A stretch of 64,000 bases of DNA from Glaciecola sp049650345 (GTDB taxonomy: Bacteria > Pseudomonadota > Gammaproteobacteria > Enterobacterales > Alteromonadaceae): positions 6,518 to 70,517 of the forward strand of contig JBARZY010000056.1 in NCBI GenBank assembly GCA_049650345.1. The letters are read 5' to 3'. Made by a program: the position numbers and the translations under genes. Positions 9,163-18,174 of this stretch are shown in pieces. A model generated the notes under the pieces. That model ran no database searches and was not told the DNA's origin. It saw nothing but the letters and a program-made list of their open reading frames with translations. The stretch's first letter is position 1. The number at the start of each line of letters is the position of its first letter.

Positions 9163-9188
9163 AAAAAAAAGCGCATCGATTGATGCGC
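9163..9188 (-). terminator. Rho-independent terminator of the sugar symporter
   Basis: Minus-strand GCGCATC-AATC-GATGCGC stem (9171-9177/9182-9188) followed by eight T residues (A run 9163-9170 on +). It lies 29 bases after the symporter stop codon. Confidence 0.9.
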
Positions 9189-9217
9189 CTAAAATAGGGA
9201 AACTTTAATGGTTGGTA

Positions 9218-10720
9218 TTATAAAGGCTCGTTACCAACCCAATGTACCTGTGGTTTTTGCCCAGTAAGTGCCCAGTTAAGTAACAGGGCCAAGGTAATAC
9301 ACGATACCAATGTAATAAACATCAAATGTATGTAGTGCAAACCAAACGGCGCATACAAAGGTGTTACATCAAACGATAACAAGAAGTATAAAATCACGCC
9401 GAATATTACCGAAAACAGTCCCGCGGTTGCATGCACATTTTTAAACGCTAAGCCTAATATAAATACACTTAATATGGGCATGCTCAACAAGCCGTATAGT
9501 TGCTGAATAAGGTTAATTATACTCTCTGCTTGCGCGTATACCACTACCAGCGCTAATGCCACCAATGTCATTATGGCCGTCACAATGCCGCTTAGTTTGG
9601 GTACGTTGGGCGAAGTATTAAAATATGCTTGATGCACGTCGCACACATACAATGCAGTGGCTGAATTAAGATTACTATTAAACGTGGTTAATACCGCGGC
9701 TGCCATAGCGGCTGCAAATACACCACTTAAATAAGTCGGCATTAAGTCACCTACAATGGTGCCGTAGGTTGCATCGCCAATATCACCATAAAGCTTATAA
9801 GCCACAATGCCTGGTATCACAATGATTGAGGGCACTATTAACAAGCGAATTCCGGCGGCGGCAAATACACCTTTTTGTGCTTCTTTAATATTAGGCGCAG
9901 CCATAGCCCGTTGTGTAATAACTTGGTTAGTACCCCAGTAAAACATTTGGATAAATATCATGCCTGTGAGCAAGGTATGCCAAGGAATAGGGGACTCATC
10001 ATCACCAATTAGTGTAAGTCGTTCAGCGGGTATACCTTCAAAGCTAAAATCAATTGCCTCAAGCGCTAATACCACCACCACCATTGCCATAACCAATAAT
10101 ATTACGCCTGAGTAAGTGTCTGATACAGCTACCGCACGTAAGCCACCAAATATGGCATACATGGCCCCAACTATGCCAAATACCAACGCGATATAAATGA
10201 TCATCATATCGACGATAAATGTGTTGCCACCTATTTGAACGTTAACTAGTTGAGTGCTTATGCCAAACATTTTTTGCATAAACAAGGCGCCGCTGTATAT
10301 TACGGCGGGGCAAAAAATTAACGCACTGCCCAAAAAGAAGAGCATACTAATGACTGCACGTATATGCTTGTTGTTATATCTAAGTTCAAGTAACTCGGTT
10401 GTAGTAGTGCAATTAAAACGGTAATAAATAGGTAAAAATACTTTTGCGAGTACGATTAAACCTACAACCGCGGATAGCTCCCACAAAGCCAATAGCGCCA
10501 TTTGGTTGCCATTCATACCTACCAGTTGGTCAGTACTTAAGTTGGTGAGGGTAATTGAGCCTGCCACAAAATACCACGCTAAGCCCCCGCCTGCTAAAAA
10601 GTACTCTTTTGTTTGGCTTGCTTCGCTGTGTCCTTTGCCTTTGCAGTGTAGGTAAGTGAGAAAAGCGATCAATAAGGTGACAAATAAAAAGACACCAATT
10701 TGTATTGTGTTATCAGACAT
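9218..10720 (-). CDS. Sodium/sugar symporter, SSS family (vSGLT-like)
   Basis: A 500-residue, roughly 14-helix inner-membrane transporter of the solute:sodium symporter family. It follows the Vibrio Na+/galactose transporter vSGLT closely in key places: EYFLAGGGLAWYFVAGSITLTNLSTDQLVGMNG in helices 1-2, YWGTNQVITQRAMAAPNIKEAQKG, and VPSIIVIPGIVAYKLYGD. The genes around it (alpha-galactosidase, galT, galK) make galactose or a galactoside the likely cargo. ATG 10720 has no evident Shine-Dalgarno. It is divergent from galT across 359 bases of AT-rich DNA that contains two copies of a shared motif, suggesting joint control. Confidence 0.88.
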   Translation of the reverse strand: MSDNTIQIGVFLFVTLLIAFLTYLHCKGKGHSEASQTKEYFLAGGGLAWYFVAGSITLTNLSTDQLVGMNGNQMALLALWELSAVVGLIVLAKVFLPIYYRFNCTTTTELLELRYNNKHIRAVISMLFFLGSALIFCPAVIYSGALFMQKMFGISTQLVNVQIGGNTFIVDMMIIYIALVFGIVGAMYAIFGGLRAVAVSDTYSGVILLVMAMVVVVLALEAIDFSFEGIPAERLTLIGDDESPIPWHTLLTGMIFIQMFYWGTNQVITQRAMAAPNIKEAQKGVFAAAGIRLLIVPSIIVIPGIVAYKLYGDIGDATYGTIVGDLMPTYLSGVFAAAMAAAVLTTFNSNLNSATALYVCDVHQAYFNTSPNVPKLSGIVTAIMTLVALALVVVYAQAESIINLIQQLYGLLSMPILSVFILGLAFKNVHATAGLFSVIFGVILYFLLSFDVTPLYAPFGLHYIHLMFITLVSCITLALLLNWALTGQKPQVHWVGNEPL

Positions 10721-10818
10721 TTATTTTATGTATTTGTTAGCGAATGACCACCAACAAAACTCCTTTATGTAACAACCAACGTAGCGCCGAAATAGGCGTA
10801 CGCGCATTTGGTTTAACG

Positions 10819-10835
10819 TATTTATATTATAAATA
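10819..10835. promoter_or_regulatory. Perfect palindrome before the symporter; candidate galactose operator, copy 2
   Basis: TATTTATA-T-TATAAATA is an exact 8-bp inverted repeat around one base. On the minus strand it contains TATAAT, a plausible -10 for the symporter about 100 bases from its start codon, so a bound protein would block that promoter. The half-site matches the elements at 5417-5428 and 11019-11030. The rest of 10721-11079 is AT-rich and shows no gene. Confidence 0.4.
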
Positions 10836-11018
10836 TACCGAACTGTATCTGTTTTATCACTATAAATCACTCGTAAATGTAAAATTTAATGCATTTTAAT
10901 GTTGAAGCTTATTCACAAGTTTACATTCGAGAAAGGCTAAATCATGATATAACAGGCGTAATATAATTAAATAATAGATAAAAACAAAAAAAGGTTTCAT
11001 CATGCATTATATTTTATT

Positions 11019-11030
11019 ATCATATAAATA
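11019..11030 (-). promoter_or_regulatory. Candidate galactose-regulon operator, copy 3 (galT)
   Basis: Minus-strand TATTTATATGAT, next to a possible galT -10 (TATTAT, 11032-11037) and 50 bases before the galT start. It equals copy 1 over 12 bases. Confidence 0.35.
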
Positions 11031-11079
11031 GTATTATAGATCGTCGCACATAACTAATGTAGCGAGAAGGAAGTAAACT

Positions 11080-12111
11080 ATGCAAAAACCGGCATCACAT
11101 AGACGCAAAAACCCGCTGAACGGTGAATGGGTGCTGGTGTCTCCTCACCGAAACAACCGTCCATGGCACGGTGCAACCGAGGCTGCAAGTGAAGCAGTGC
11201 TTCCCGAGTATGTGAGTGATTGCCCCTTGTGTCCGGGCAATAGCCGTGCAAACCAAACGTCTAATCCTCAATATACTCATACCCACGTGTTTACTAACGA
11301 CTTTGCTGCACTTACTGAATATGCGCACAAAGATGAGCACAGCCATGCACTTTTTGAGAGTGAAGAGGCCACGGGCATGGCTAAAGTCATTTGTTTTTCA
11401 CCTAAGCATAATAAAACACTGGCAGAATTACCGGTTAGTGAGATATTGCCAGTAGTGCAAACATGGAAGCGTGAGTTTATTGAACTTAGCCAGTCTTTTG
11501 CTTGTGTGCATATTTTTGAAAATAAAGGTGAAGTAATGGGCTGTTCACAGCCCCATCCCCATGGACAAATATGGGCGCATAATCACTACTCAACCGAGAT
11601 TGAGCGCGAGAATACCCGTCAACTTGCCTATTATCAGCAACACAAGCGTCCACTACTTGCCGATTATCTTCAGCAAGAATTGCAGGATGAAAAAAGGGTG
11701 GTTTGTCGCAATAACAATTGGGTAGTGGTGGTGCCATATTGGGCTAAATGGCCCTTTGAAACGATTTTACTACCTGTCAAAACCATCGCCAGTATGACTG
11801 AGCTAGATGAGGCACAAGCGCATGATCTAGCAGATATAGTCAGTCAGCTAACCATTAAATATGACAATATATTTAAGTGCAGCTTCCCCTATTCAATGGG
11901 TTGGCATAATGCACCCTCAGATCTACATGAGCCATTGCATTGGGTGCTCCATGCACATTTCTATCCGCCTTTATTACGGTCTGCTAGCGTGAAAAAGCAT
12001 ATGGTGGGTTATGAAATGCTAGCGGAAAGTCAACGGGACTTAACGCCAGAGCAAGCCGCCAAAATTTTGCGTGAGGCAAGTAACTGTCATTACAAAAAGG
12101 ACGCTGAATAA
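11080..12111 (+). CDS. galT: Galactose-1-phosphate uridylyltransferase
   Basis: A 343-residue GalT of the HIT superfamily, class I. It exchanges UMP between UDP-glucose and galactose-1-phosphate in the Leloir pathway. The active-site HPHGQ motif is at residues 159-163, with His161 as the nucleophile that carries uridylyl. CPLCPGN near residue 47 corresponds to the zinc-binding CxxC region. The C terminus GWHNAPSD and HWVLHAHFYPPLLRS are family-typical. ATG follows GAGAAGGA. The stop overlaps the galK start by one base (TAATG), so the two are translationally coupled. No galE or galM lies in the window. Confidence 0.97.
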   Translation: MQKPASHRRKNPLNGEWVLVSPHRNNRPWHGATEAASEAVLPEYVSDCPLCPGNSRANQTSNPQYTHTHVFTNDFAALTEYAHKDEHSHALFESEEATGMAKVICFSPKHNKTLAELPVSEILPVVQTWKREFIELSQSFACVHIFENKGEVMGCSQPHPHGQIWAHNHYSTEIERENTRQLAYYQQHKRPLLADYLQQELQDEKRVVCRNNNWVVVVPYWAKWPFETILLPVKTIASMTELDEAQAHDLADIVSQLTIKYDNIFKCSFPYSMGWHNAPSDLHEPLHWVLHAHFYPPLLRSASVKKHMVGYEMLAESQRDLTPEQAAKILREASNCHYKKDAE

Positions 12112-13274
12112 TGTCAAAAGAGTCAATTGCCCCTGAGTTTACCGATGCTTTTGTGGCGCTATTTTCCGTAGCACCATCTGTGTGGGCAACATCGCCTGGT
12201 CGAGTGAACATTATTGGTGAACACACTGATTACAATGATGGTTTTGTATTGCCAGCAGCGTTACAGTTTACAACGCAAATTTTGTGTCATCCACGTACCG
12301 ATAACATTATCAATGCCTACTCGATGCAATACGAAGGGCAGTGCGAAAGCTTTGATACTCAAGCTACGCTTACTCCGGGTAACCTCCCATGGGGCAACTA
12401 TTTACGCGGTGTGGTAAATGAATTTACGCGTCGAGGTATAAAACTAGGTGGCTGTGATATTTTAATCACTTCAAATGTGCCGCAAGGCAGTGGATTATCA
12501 TCATCGGCGGCACTAGAGGTGGCATTTGCCGGCTTGTTGAATCATTGTTTTAACGCAGGCTTATCTAATCAGCAGTTAGCACTTATTGGTCAGGCCGCTG
12601 AAAACAATTTCATTGATTGCCAATGCGGTATTATGGATCAACTTATATCTGCGAAAGCAAAGAATCATCATGCCATTATGATTGATTGCAAAGACCTATC
12701 TACTCAAGCGGTGCATATTCCTGAAAACTTAGCATTAATGGTGATTAATTCTAACTACCCACGAAAACTTGCCGACAGCGAATACAATGAACGCAGAGTA
12801 GCGTGCGAACGAGCAGCCGAAGCTATGGGCGTAACAAAATTGCGTGAAGCAAGCATGTCTATGTTAGATGCGGTTAAGCAAAACCTTGGCGATACTACTT
12901 ATCGCCGCGCCAAACACATCATTACTGAAAATGAACGCGTTCAAAACGCCGCTGTGGCGCTGGCTAATAACGACTTACCAACCTTGTATAACATTATGCA
13001 GCAAGCCCACTTATCGCTAAAACAAGATTTTGAAATTACTGTACCTGCAACCGATGGCTTAGTAGATATTTGCAATAAGGCACTTGCAGGCGCAGGCGTT
13101 GCTCGTCAAACCGGCGGCGGCTTTGGCGGTGCTATTGTGTGCTTGTGTGACTTTACTGATGTTGATAAAGTGATTGCTGCTGTTGATTCGCAATATGAAG
13201 CACAGCATTCTCTCAAAGCCGACATTTACGTTTGCGAAGCAAGCGAGGGGCTTAGTGTCAAAAATATTGCATAA
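12111..13274 (+). CDS. galK: Galactokinase
   Basis: A 387-residue GHMP-family kinase that phosphorylates galactose at C1 with ATP. The galactokinase signature GRVNIIGEHTDYNDGFVLPAA is near residue 30, the ATP loop QGSGLSSSAALEVAF near 120, and the C-terminal GGGFGGAIVCL glycine motif near 335. Length is normal for the family. Coupled to galT. Together with the alpha-galactosidase and the symporter it gives a complete uptake-to-UDP-galactose route apart from GalE. Confidence 0.97.
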   Translation: MSKESIAPEFTDAFVALFSVAPSVWATSPGRVNIIGEHTDYNDGFVLPAALQFTTQILCHPRTDNIINAYSMQYEGQCESFDTQATLTPGNLPWGNYLRGVVNEFTRRGIKLGGCDILITSNVPQGSGLSSSAALEVAFAGLLNHCFNAGLSNQQLALIGQAAENNFIDCQCGIMDQLISAKAKNHHAIMIDCKDLSTQAVHIPENLALMVINSNYPRKLADSEYNERRVACERAAEAMGVTKLREASMSMLDAVKQNLGDTTYRRAKHIITENERVQNAAVALANNDLPTLYNIMQQAHLSLKQDFEITVPATDGLVDICNKALAGAGVARQTGGGFGGAIVCLCDFTDVDKVIAAVDSQYEAQHSLKADIYVCEASEGLSVKNIA

Positions 13275-13327
13275 CGCTCACACATTCCAAGGTGACCGTT
13301 GTGTCATCATTGGAAAAATCACTTAAT

Positions 13328-14329
13328 ATGCAGCACATTAATTGGGCCGTGCTAGGGTGCGGCCACATCGCTAACACCTTTATGTCATCAATGGCATCGG
13401 TAGATAATGCAAGTGTAATAGCTTGCGCGGCAGGCAATAAAGAACGTGCACAAGCCTTTGCTAGCACTCACAGTATTCCGCAACATTTTGGTAGCTACCA
13501 AGAGATGTTGCAACTACGCAGTATCAATGCGGTATACATAGCCACAACTCACAATTTTCATTTTGAGCAAATTAAACTATGTTTGCACCATGGTAAGCAC
13601 GTTTTATGCGAAAAACCACTTACCTTAAATGCTAGTCAGGCAAAAGAGGCGTTTGCTTTAGCAAAGCGCAATAATTTACTATTGATTGAAGCCGTTTGGA
13701 CGCGTTTTTTACCCGCAGTCGCTAGTATAAAGCAAGCGCTTGCAAAGAAGGAAATTGGCAAAATTTTATGTGTTCAAGCCAATTTTAGTTTAAATAGAGA
13801 CTTACCCGACACCCATCGCTTAAACAATAAAGCTTTAGCTGGTGGCGCTTTACTCGATTTAGGCATTTATCCTATTACGCTTGCCGACATCGTGTTTAAT
13901 AAGGCTCCCTGCAATATCAACAGCGTTGCACAAATGACCCGCACGGGTGTTGATAAAAACTCATTTTATACTCTGCAGTACGAATGCGGTGGCATTGCTC
14001 AACTATCGTCTGGCTTTAATATGTCTGGGCCCACTTTCGCCAATATTATGGGCAGTAAAGGCCACATTCACATTCCAAACTTCTTAGGTGCACAAGGCTA
14101 TCAAATTACCTTAGAGGGTGAATCGCCGCAATGGCGAGATTTTGCGTTTGAAAGCAGTAATAATTTTAGTTTCGAAATTCAGCATATGACAAATAGCTTG
14201 CTACACCATGTTACCAAAAGTGATGTTATGCCGAGTACTCACACCCTACGTGTGATGCAGATAATGGACGACATTAGGGCACAATGGGGCTTAAGCTACC
14301 AAGGTGAGCAAGCACAAGACATAAATTAA
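13328..14329 (+). CDS. Gfo/Idh/MocA family oxidoreductase
   Basis: A 333-residue NAD(P)-dependent oxidoreductase. The Rossmann N terminus is WAVLGCGHIANTF, followed by the family EKPLTLNASQA (catalytic-site Lys) near residue 85-95 and the C-terminal alpha/beta domain containing GGALLDLGIYPI. Substrates in this family are sugars, inositols and trans-dihydrodiols; D-galactose 1-dehydrogenase also belongs to it, which would link it to the lactonase and kinase at the window start, but this is inference. I chose ATG 13328 (GGAAAA about nine bases upstream, conserved start of the Rossmann fold) over the GTGs at 13292 and 13301. It follows galK by 53 bases and is probably in the same transcript. Confidence 0.8.
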   Translation: MQHINWAVLGCGHIANTFMSSMASVDNASVIACAAGNKERAQAFASTHSIPQHFGSYQEMLQLRSINAVYIATTHNFHFEQIKLCLHHGKHVLCEKPLTLNASQAKEAFALAKRNNLLLIEAVWTRFLPAVASIKQALAKKEIGKILCVQANFSLNRDLPDTHRLNNKALAGGALLDLGIYPITLADIVFNKAPCNINSVAQMTRTGVDKNSFYTLQYECGGIAQLSSGFNMSGPTFANIMGSKGHIHIPNFLGAQGYQITLEGESPQWRDFAFESSNNFSFEIQHMTNSLLHHVTKSDVMPSTHTLRVMQIMDDIRAQWGLSYQGEQAQDIN

Positions 14330-14422
14330 TACAGCATCAGTATTACTCGGGCCGCTAGCTTAGGGCACAGTTTGCTTGGTGCGGTTTATATATAACAACA
14401 CTAACAACAAACGAGTAAACTT

Positions 14423-15808
14423 ATGAGTTTAATGAAAAATATGAATACACGCGTCGCAAAAGCACTGCGCGCAGTCCTTATGGCAACAACATGGATAGCC
14501 ACGTGTACCTTGGCGCTCGCCCACAATGAACTCGCTACCCAAGCCCAGCAACTTTATACAAACGCTCAACACAGTGATATGCAGCCTGAACTTAGCATAG
14601 CTGGCAAATATCCTGTGGGTGTGCGCACTACTACTATTACTAACAACGAGCATGTTAACCCTTTTACCCAACAAATTGAGCCGCGTAAGTTAAAGCTTGA
14701 AGTGTGGTATCCCAGTAGTGCGAAAAGCAAGGTTCATAAAACCAGCTATGAGAACGAATTGCGCAGCGGTAGGTCTTTTAGTATTCAAGCTAATGCAAGT
14801 CGAGATGTTGCTTTAAATGATAGTGAAAACTGGCCTCTGGTTGTGTTATCACATGGCTACACTGGCTACCGAACTATTATGTTTTATTTGGGCGAACATT
14901 TAGCTTCTCACGGTTACATTGTAGTAGGAATTGATCACACCGATTCAACCAACGCCGATGTGGATTTCGCGACGGCCCCGTTTTCAGGATTTATGTCTAC
15001 TTTGCTTAATCGCTCACGAGACCAACAGTTAGTACTCAATTATTTTGGTGAGGTAAAAAATAGCAACACAGTTTTCGGCGAGGGTACAAAATATCAAGCC
15101 AATGAAGCAGGGGTAATTGGCTATAGCATGGGTGCATTTGGTGCATTAAATACGGTAGGCGCATGTTACGATTTTCCCAGTGCGTTGGTATCAAGTTTTA
15201 TACAAAGCCAAGATCCTGCAAAGGTAAAGGGCATGCAAACGGTGCTAAATACTTGCAGTGCTGGCCAGTATCCACAAGCGGTAACTGGCAGCAAGGTAGT
15301 GTCCGATAGTCGCTGGCAAGCAATGATGGCGTTTGCGCCATGGGGCGGACAACATAAGGTTTTTAGTTATGATAGTCTCGCCAATATTACCGTGCCAAGC
15401 ATGCTGGTGTCGGGTAACTTAGATGACATTTCTATTTATGCGGGAATTCAAGATATCTTTGCTCAATTTGATCATGCTGATCATTATATGCTCACATATC
15501 TAAACGCCAGACATAACATAGCGGTGCATCCTGCCCCTAAAGAAGCATGGCAGGTTGAGATAGACTATGGGCACTATTTCGAGCCTGCATGGTCTCAACA
15601 ACGCTTAAACCAAATTAACCAACATTTTGCGTTGGCTATGATGGATTGTTACTTAAAACAGAAAACCGATAAGTGTGCTTTTTTGGCACTTGATGGGAAT
15701 AGTAACCAAGTAAATCCAGAAGGTGGCTTGAGCGCGCCTTGGAAAGGGTTTGATAACCGATATTCAACAGGCATGGAATTTATGCGCCAAAGTACAAAAG
15801 CGCAATAA
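14423..15808 (+). CDS. Exported alpha/beta hydrolase (PAF-acetylhydrolase/dienelactone-hydrolase type)
   Basis: A 461-residue protein with a signal peptide ending near LALAHN (residues 1-34). The alpha/beta-hydrolase core shows the oxyanion strand VVLSHGYTGYR, the nucleophile elbow GYSMG with Ser235, a later Asp in VSGNLDDIS and a His in ARHNIA. The overall pattern is that of secreted PAF-acetylhydrolase-like esterases. It should act in the periplasm on an ester or lactone; nothing in the sequence fixes which. An internal ATG at 14432 is an alternative start. It lies 93 bases after the Gfo/Idh gene and 16 bases before a dehydrogenase, so it is probably part of the gal transcript. Confidence 0.75.
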   Translation: MSLMKNMNTRVAKALRAVLMATTWIATCTLALAHNELATQAQQLYTNAQHSDMQPELSIAGKYPVGVRTTTITNNEHVNPFTQQIEPRKLKLEVWYPSSAKSKVHKTSYENELRSGRSFSIQANASRDVALNDSENWPLVVLSHGYTGYRTIMFYLGEHLASHGYIVVGIDHTDSTNADVDFATAPFSGFMSTLLNRSRDQQLVLNYFGEVKNSNTVFGEGTKYQANEAGVIGYSMGAFGALNTVGACYDFPSALVSSFIQSQDPAKVKGMQTVLNTCSAGQYPQAVTGSKVVSDSRWQAMMAFAPWGGQHKVFSYDSLANITVPSMLVSGNLDDISIYAGIQDIFAQFDHADHYMLTYLNARHNIAVHPAPKEAWQVEIDYGHYFEPAWSQQRLNQINQHFALAMMDCYLKQKTDKCAFLALDGNSNQVNPEGGLSAPWKGFDNRYSTGMEFMRQSTKAQ

Positions 15809-15824
15809 AATAGGAGTAATTTTA

Positions 15825-16946
15825 ATGAGTACTAATAAACAGTTATTTACCGAAATTTCGTCAGCGGGGCAGCTATCATTTTCACTACAAGAAACTGACA
15901 TGCCGACGCCAAAACCTCATGAAGTTGTTGTAAAAATAGAAGCCGCGCCTATTAACCCGTCTGATATGTGGCCAATGTTTGGCCCTGCAAATTTACATGA
16001 AGCTAAGCTGGATAAAACCGCAGGCGTACTAACTGCCCCTGTATTTGACGGCATGCTTGCACGCATTAAATCTCGACTTGACCAACGTTTGCCCATTGGT
16101 AACGAAGGTGCCGGTACAGTGGTTTCGGCGGGAGATAGTCCCGCAGCTCAAGCCTTGATAGGGAAAACCGTAGCGGTGCTATCGGGAGCAACATATACCC
16201 AATATTGTTGTGTACCCCTTCAGGCTTGCATGCTTCACAACGAAGGTACTACTGCTCGTCAAGCGGCCTCCTCGTTTGTTAACCCACTTACCGCTTTAAG
16301 CATGGTAGAAACCATGCGCTTAGAAGGGCATACGGCCTTGGTACATACTGCGGCGGCTTCTAGCTTGGGTATTATGCTAAACAAAATTTGTATCGAGCAA
16401 GGTATTGAATTGGTCAATATTGTAAGAAAGCCAGAACAAGCAGAGTTATTGACTAAGCTAGGTGCAAAGTATGTGTGTAATTCATCAAGTGATAACTTTA
16501 AGAAAGATTTGTATCACGCAATAGAAGCAACTGGCGCAACACTTGCGTTTGACGCTATAGGCGGTGGAGACCTAGTAAGCGACATCTTAACGGCAATGGA
16601 AATGGTAGGCAGTAAAGAAGCAGTTGGCTTTAATACCTATGGCTCGGCCGATAATAAACAGGTGTACATTTATGGTGGGCTAGACTTTGCTCCAACGGTA
16701 CTTAATCGCGCTTATGGCATGACATGGAATATTGGCGGTTGGCTGCTAATGCGCTTTTTGTCGAAACTCGATACCAAACAAGTATTGGCCTTGCATAAAA
16801 AAGTGGCTGATGAGATCAATACTACGTTCGCCCTTGAATTCAGTAATGAACTATCGCTTGAGGAAGCAATGGAGCCTGCAAATATTGCGAAGTATGTTGC
16901 TAAAAAGACGGGTGATAAATATTTAATTAACCCGAATAAAGAGTAG
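15825..16946 (+). CDS. Zinc-type alcohol dehydrogenase/quinone oxidoreductase (MDR superfamily)
   Basis: A 373-residue medium-chain dehydrogenase/reductase. The GroES-like domain includes PHEVVVKIEAAPINPSDMW and GNEGAGTVV; the Rossmann domain includes the ALVHTAAASSLG nucleotide-binding turn. The cysteines that bind structural zinc are missing, so it is closer to the zinc-free quinone/enoyl reductases. ATG 15825 sits behind a good AGGAG site and the conserved N terminus starts there. It directly follows the hydrolase gene and ends the + strand run begun at galT. Substrate unknown. Confidence 0.82.
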   Translation: MSTNKQLFTEISSAGQLSFSLQETDMPTPKPHEVVVKIEAAPINPSDMWPMFGPANLHEAKLDKTAGVLTAPVFDGMLARIKSRLDQRLPIGNEGAGTVVSAGDSPAAQALIGKTVAVLSGATYTQYCCVPLQACMLHNEGTTARQAASSFVNPLTALSMVETMRLEGHTALVHTAAASSLGIMLNKICIEQGIELVNIVRKPEQAELLTKLGAKYVCNSSSDNFKKDLYHAIEATGATLAFDAIGGGDLVSDILTAMEMVGSKEAVGFNTYGSADNKQVYIYGGLDFAPTVLNRAYGMTWNIGGWLLMRFLSKLDTKQVLALHKKVADEINTTFALEFSNELSLEEAMEPANIAKYVAKKTGDKYLINPNKE

Positions 16947-17000
16947 TAGGTAAAAACTTAAGCAGGTTTGGCGAGTTCAGGCCCAAATCGGACAGCGTCA

Positions 17001-17018
17001 TCGTGGCAAAGGCCACGA
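17001..17018. terminator. Short hairpin between converging genes
   Basis: TCGTGGC-AAAG-GCCACGA is a perfect 7-bp stem in the 98-base gap between the MDR gene and the JmjC gene. No T run follows on either strand, so termination is a guess from position. Confidence 0.4.
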
Positions 17019-17044
17019 ATCATTCGATATCGTGTATATATGTA

Positions 17045-18052
17045 TTACTTAGAGTGATCGCGTACCCATTGTTCGAAACCTTGCCGAGTTTCAGGGCTTA
17101 AGCCTGTTAAAATACCCTTCACATGTTTTGGTAAATGGTCATGTGTTCTTGTTGCATCGCCAAATACGTAATAATCAAATAGCGCTCTAAAGGCTTGTCT
17201 TTGTGCGGTTGGCAAATTTCGGTATGCTTGCATACTGTGAAGCATCGCGCCCATTGGCTTAGCTGTGCCAAGCGCACATTCGTTCCACCAATAATTGATT
17301 AGAATATTAAAGTCAGACATTGATTGGACATGATGCCACCAAGGTGTAGGAATATAAATCGCGTCGCCGGGTGAGAGTTCAACCGACATTGCATGACGGT
17401 ATGCTTCTTCATAACGAGGGTGCTTGTGTAAGTCAGGTTCGAGTATGTTCACCAAACTGATTGCTTGTCCTGCTGGCGTGTGTTCCAGAGGACCAATGTA
17501 TAAGTTCTCTATTTGATCTGGTGGAAATAGCGTGAATCTACGTTTACCTGCCAACACTACAGCTAAATTATCAGATTCATCATAATGCGGGGCAACGATG
17601 ACTTTATTTCCAAACCATATAAACGGCGAGCAATCGGCGGGTACAAGCGGGTTATTCAAGCCAGGTAATAAGGCCGGGAAATATCGAGCTAATGGTACAC
17701 ATTGCGCAGCATAATCGGCGTCTCTCGTAGCAGATAACATACGTTTAAACACATTATCTAGGGGCAAGCTAGCCACGCCAAAATTCATCGCATCCATGTT
17801 TTCATTATAAAACATACGGCTTTTTTCAGAGAAAGGGATACGCGTTAACGGCATAGCTAGAGAATGATCATTTGCTAGTGTTAATAAATCTGCGCCAGCC
17901 GAGTTGTTTTTAAGACTTGAAACAAAGGCCCAATCTTTGGCAAATCCTCTTATAACAAAGGGTTTCGCCATAGCTTGCAAGTCTGAGACAAACTGATCTT
18001 TTGTAATATCATTAAGACATATCGGATTCGGCAAGTCTAAGGTGGATAGCAT
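17045..18052 (-). CDS. Cupin-like/JmjC-domain Fe(II)-2-oxoglutarate oxygenase
   Basis: A 335-residue JmjC/cupin_8 protein. The iron-binding facial triad is visible as H156-Y-D158 (APHYDESDN) and His241 in WWHHVQS. RRFTLFPPDQ and GDAIYIPTPWW are the conserved flanks typical of the FIH/JmjC hydroxylase group. Bacterial relatives hydroxylate protein or tRNA side groups, and in Alteromonadales many sit beside TonB receptors and tryptophan halogenases; none is adjacent here. No signal peptide, so cytoplasmic. Substrate unknown. Confidence 0.82.
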   Translation of the reverse strand: MLSTLDLPNPICLNDITKDQFVSDLQAMAKPFVIRGFAKDWAFVSSLKNNSAGADLLTLANDHSLAMPLTRIPFSEKSRMFYNENMDAMNFGVASLPLDNVFKRMLSATRDADYAAQCVPLARYFPALLPGLNNPLVPADCSPFIWFGNKVIVAPHYDESDNLAVVLAGKRRFTLFPPDQIENLYIGPLEHTPAGQAISLVNILEPDLHKHPRYEEAYRHAMSVELSPGDAIYIPTPWWHHVQSMSDFNILINYWWNECALGTAKPMGAMLHSMQAYRNLPTAQRQAFRALFDYYVFGDATRTHDHLPKHVKGILTGLSPETRQGFEQWVRDHSK

Positions 18053-18174
18053 ACTTTTTCCCTTTGATAAGTTTCGTTTGTAAAAATGGCCAAATGCTTA
18101 TGTAGAGTTTATGTTGATTGGTTGAAATTACAGTCATTTTTCGCCTAAAGCCACTACTAAATTGGCCTCAGTAT

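Noticed and set aside
10721..11079. AT-rich divergent region as a replication origin
   Set aside because: No DnaA-box cluster, no dnaA/gidA-type neighbours; it is simply a divergent promoter region.
17001..17018. Hairpin as a strong Rho-independent terminator
   Set aside because: The 7-bp stem is perfect but no T run follows in either direction, so it is listed only as a weak candidate.
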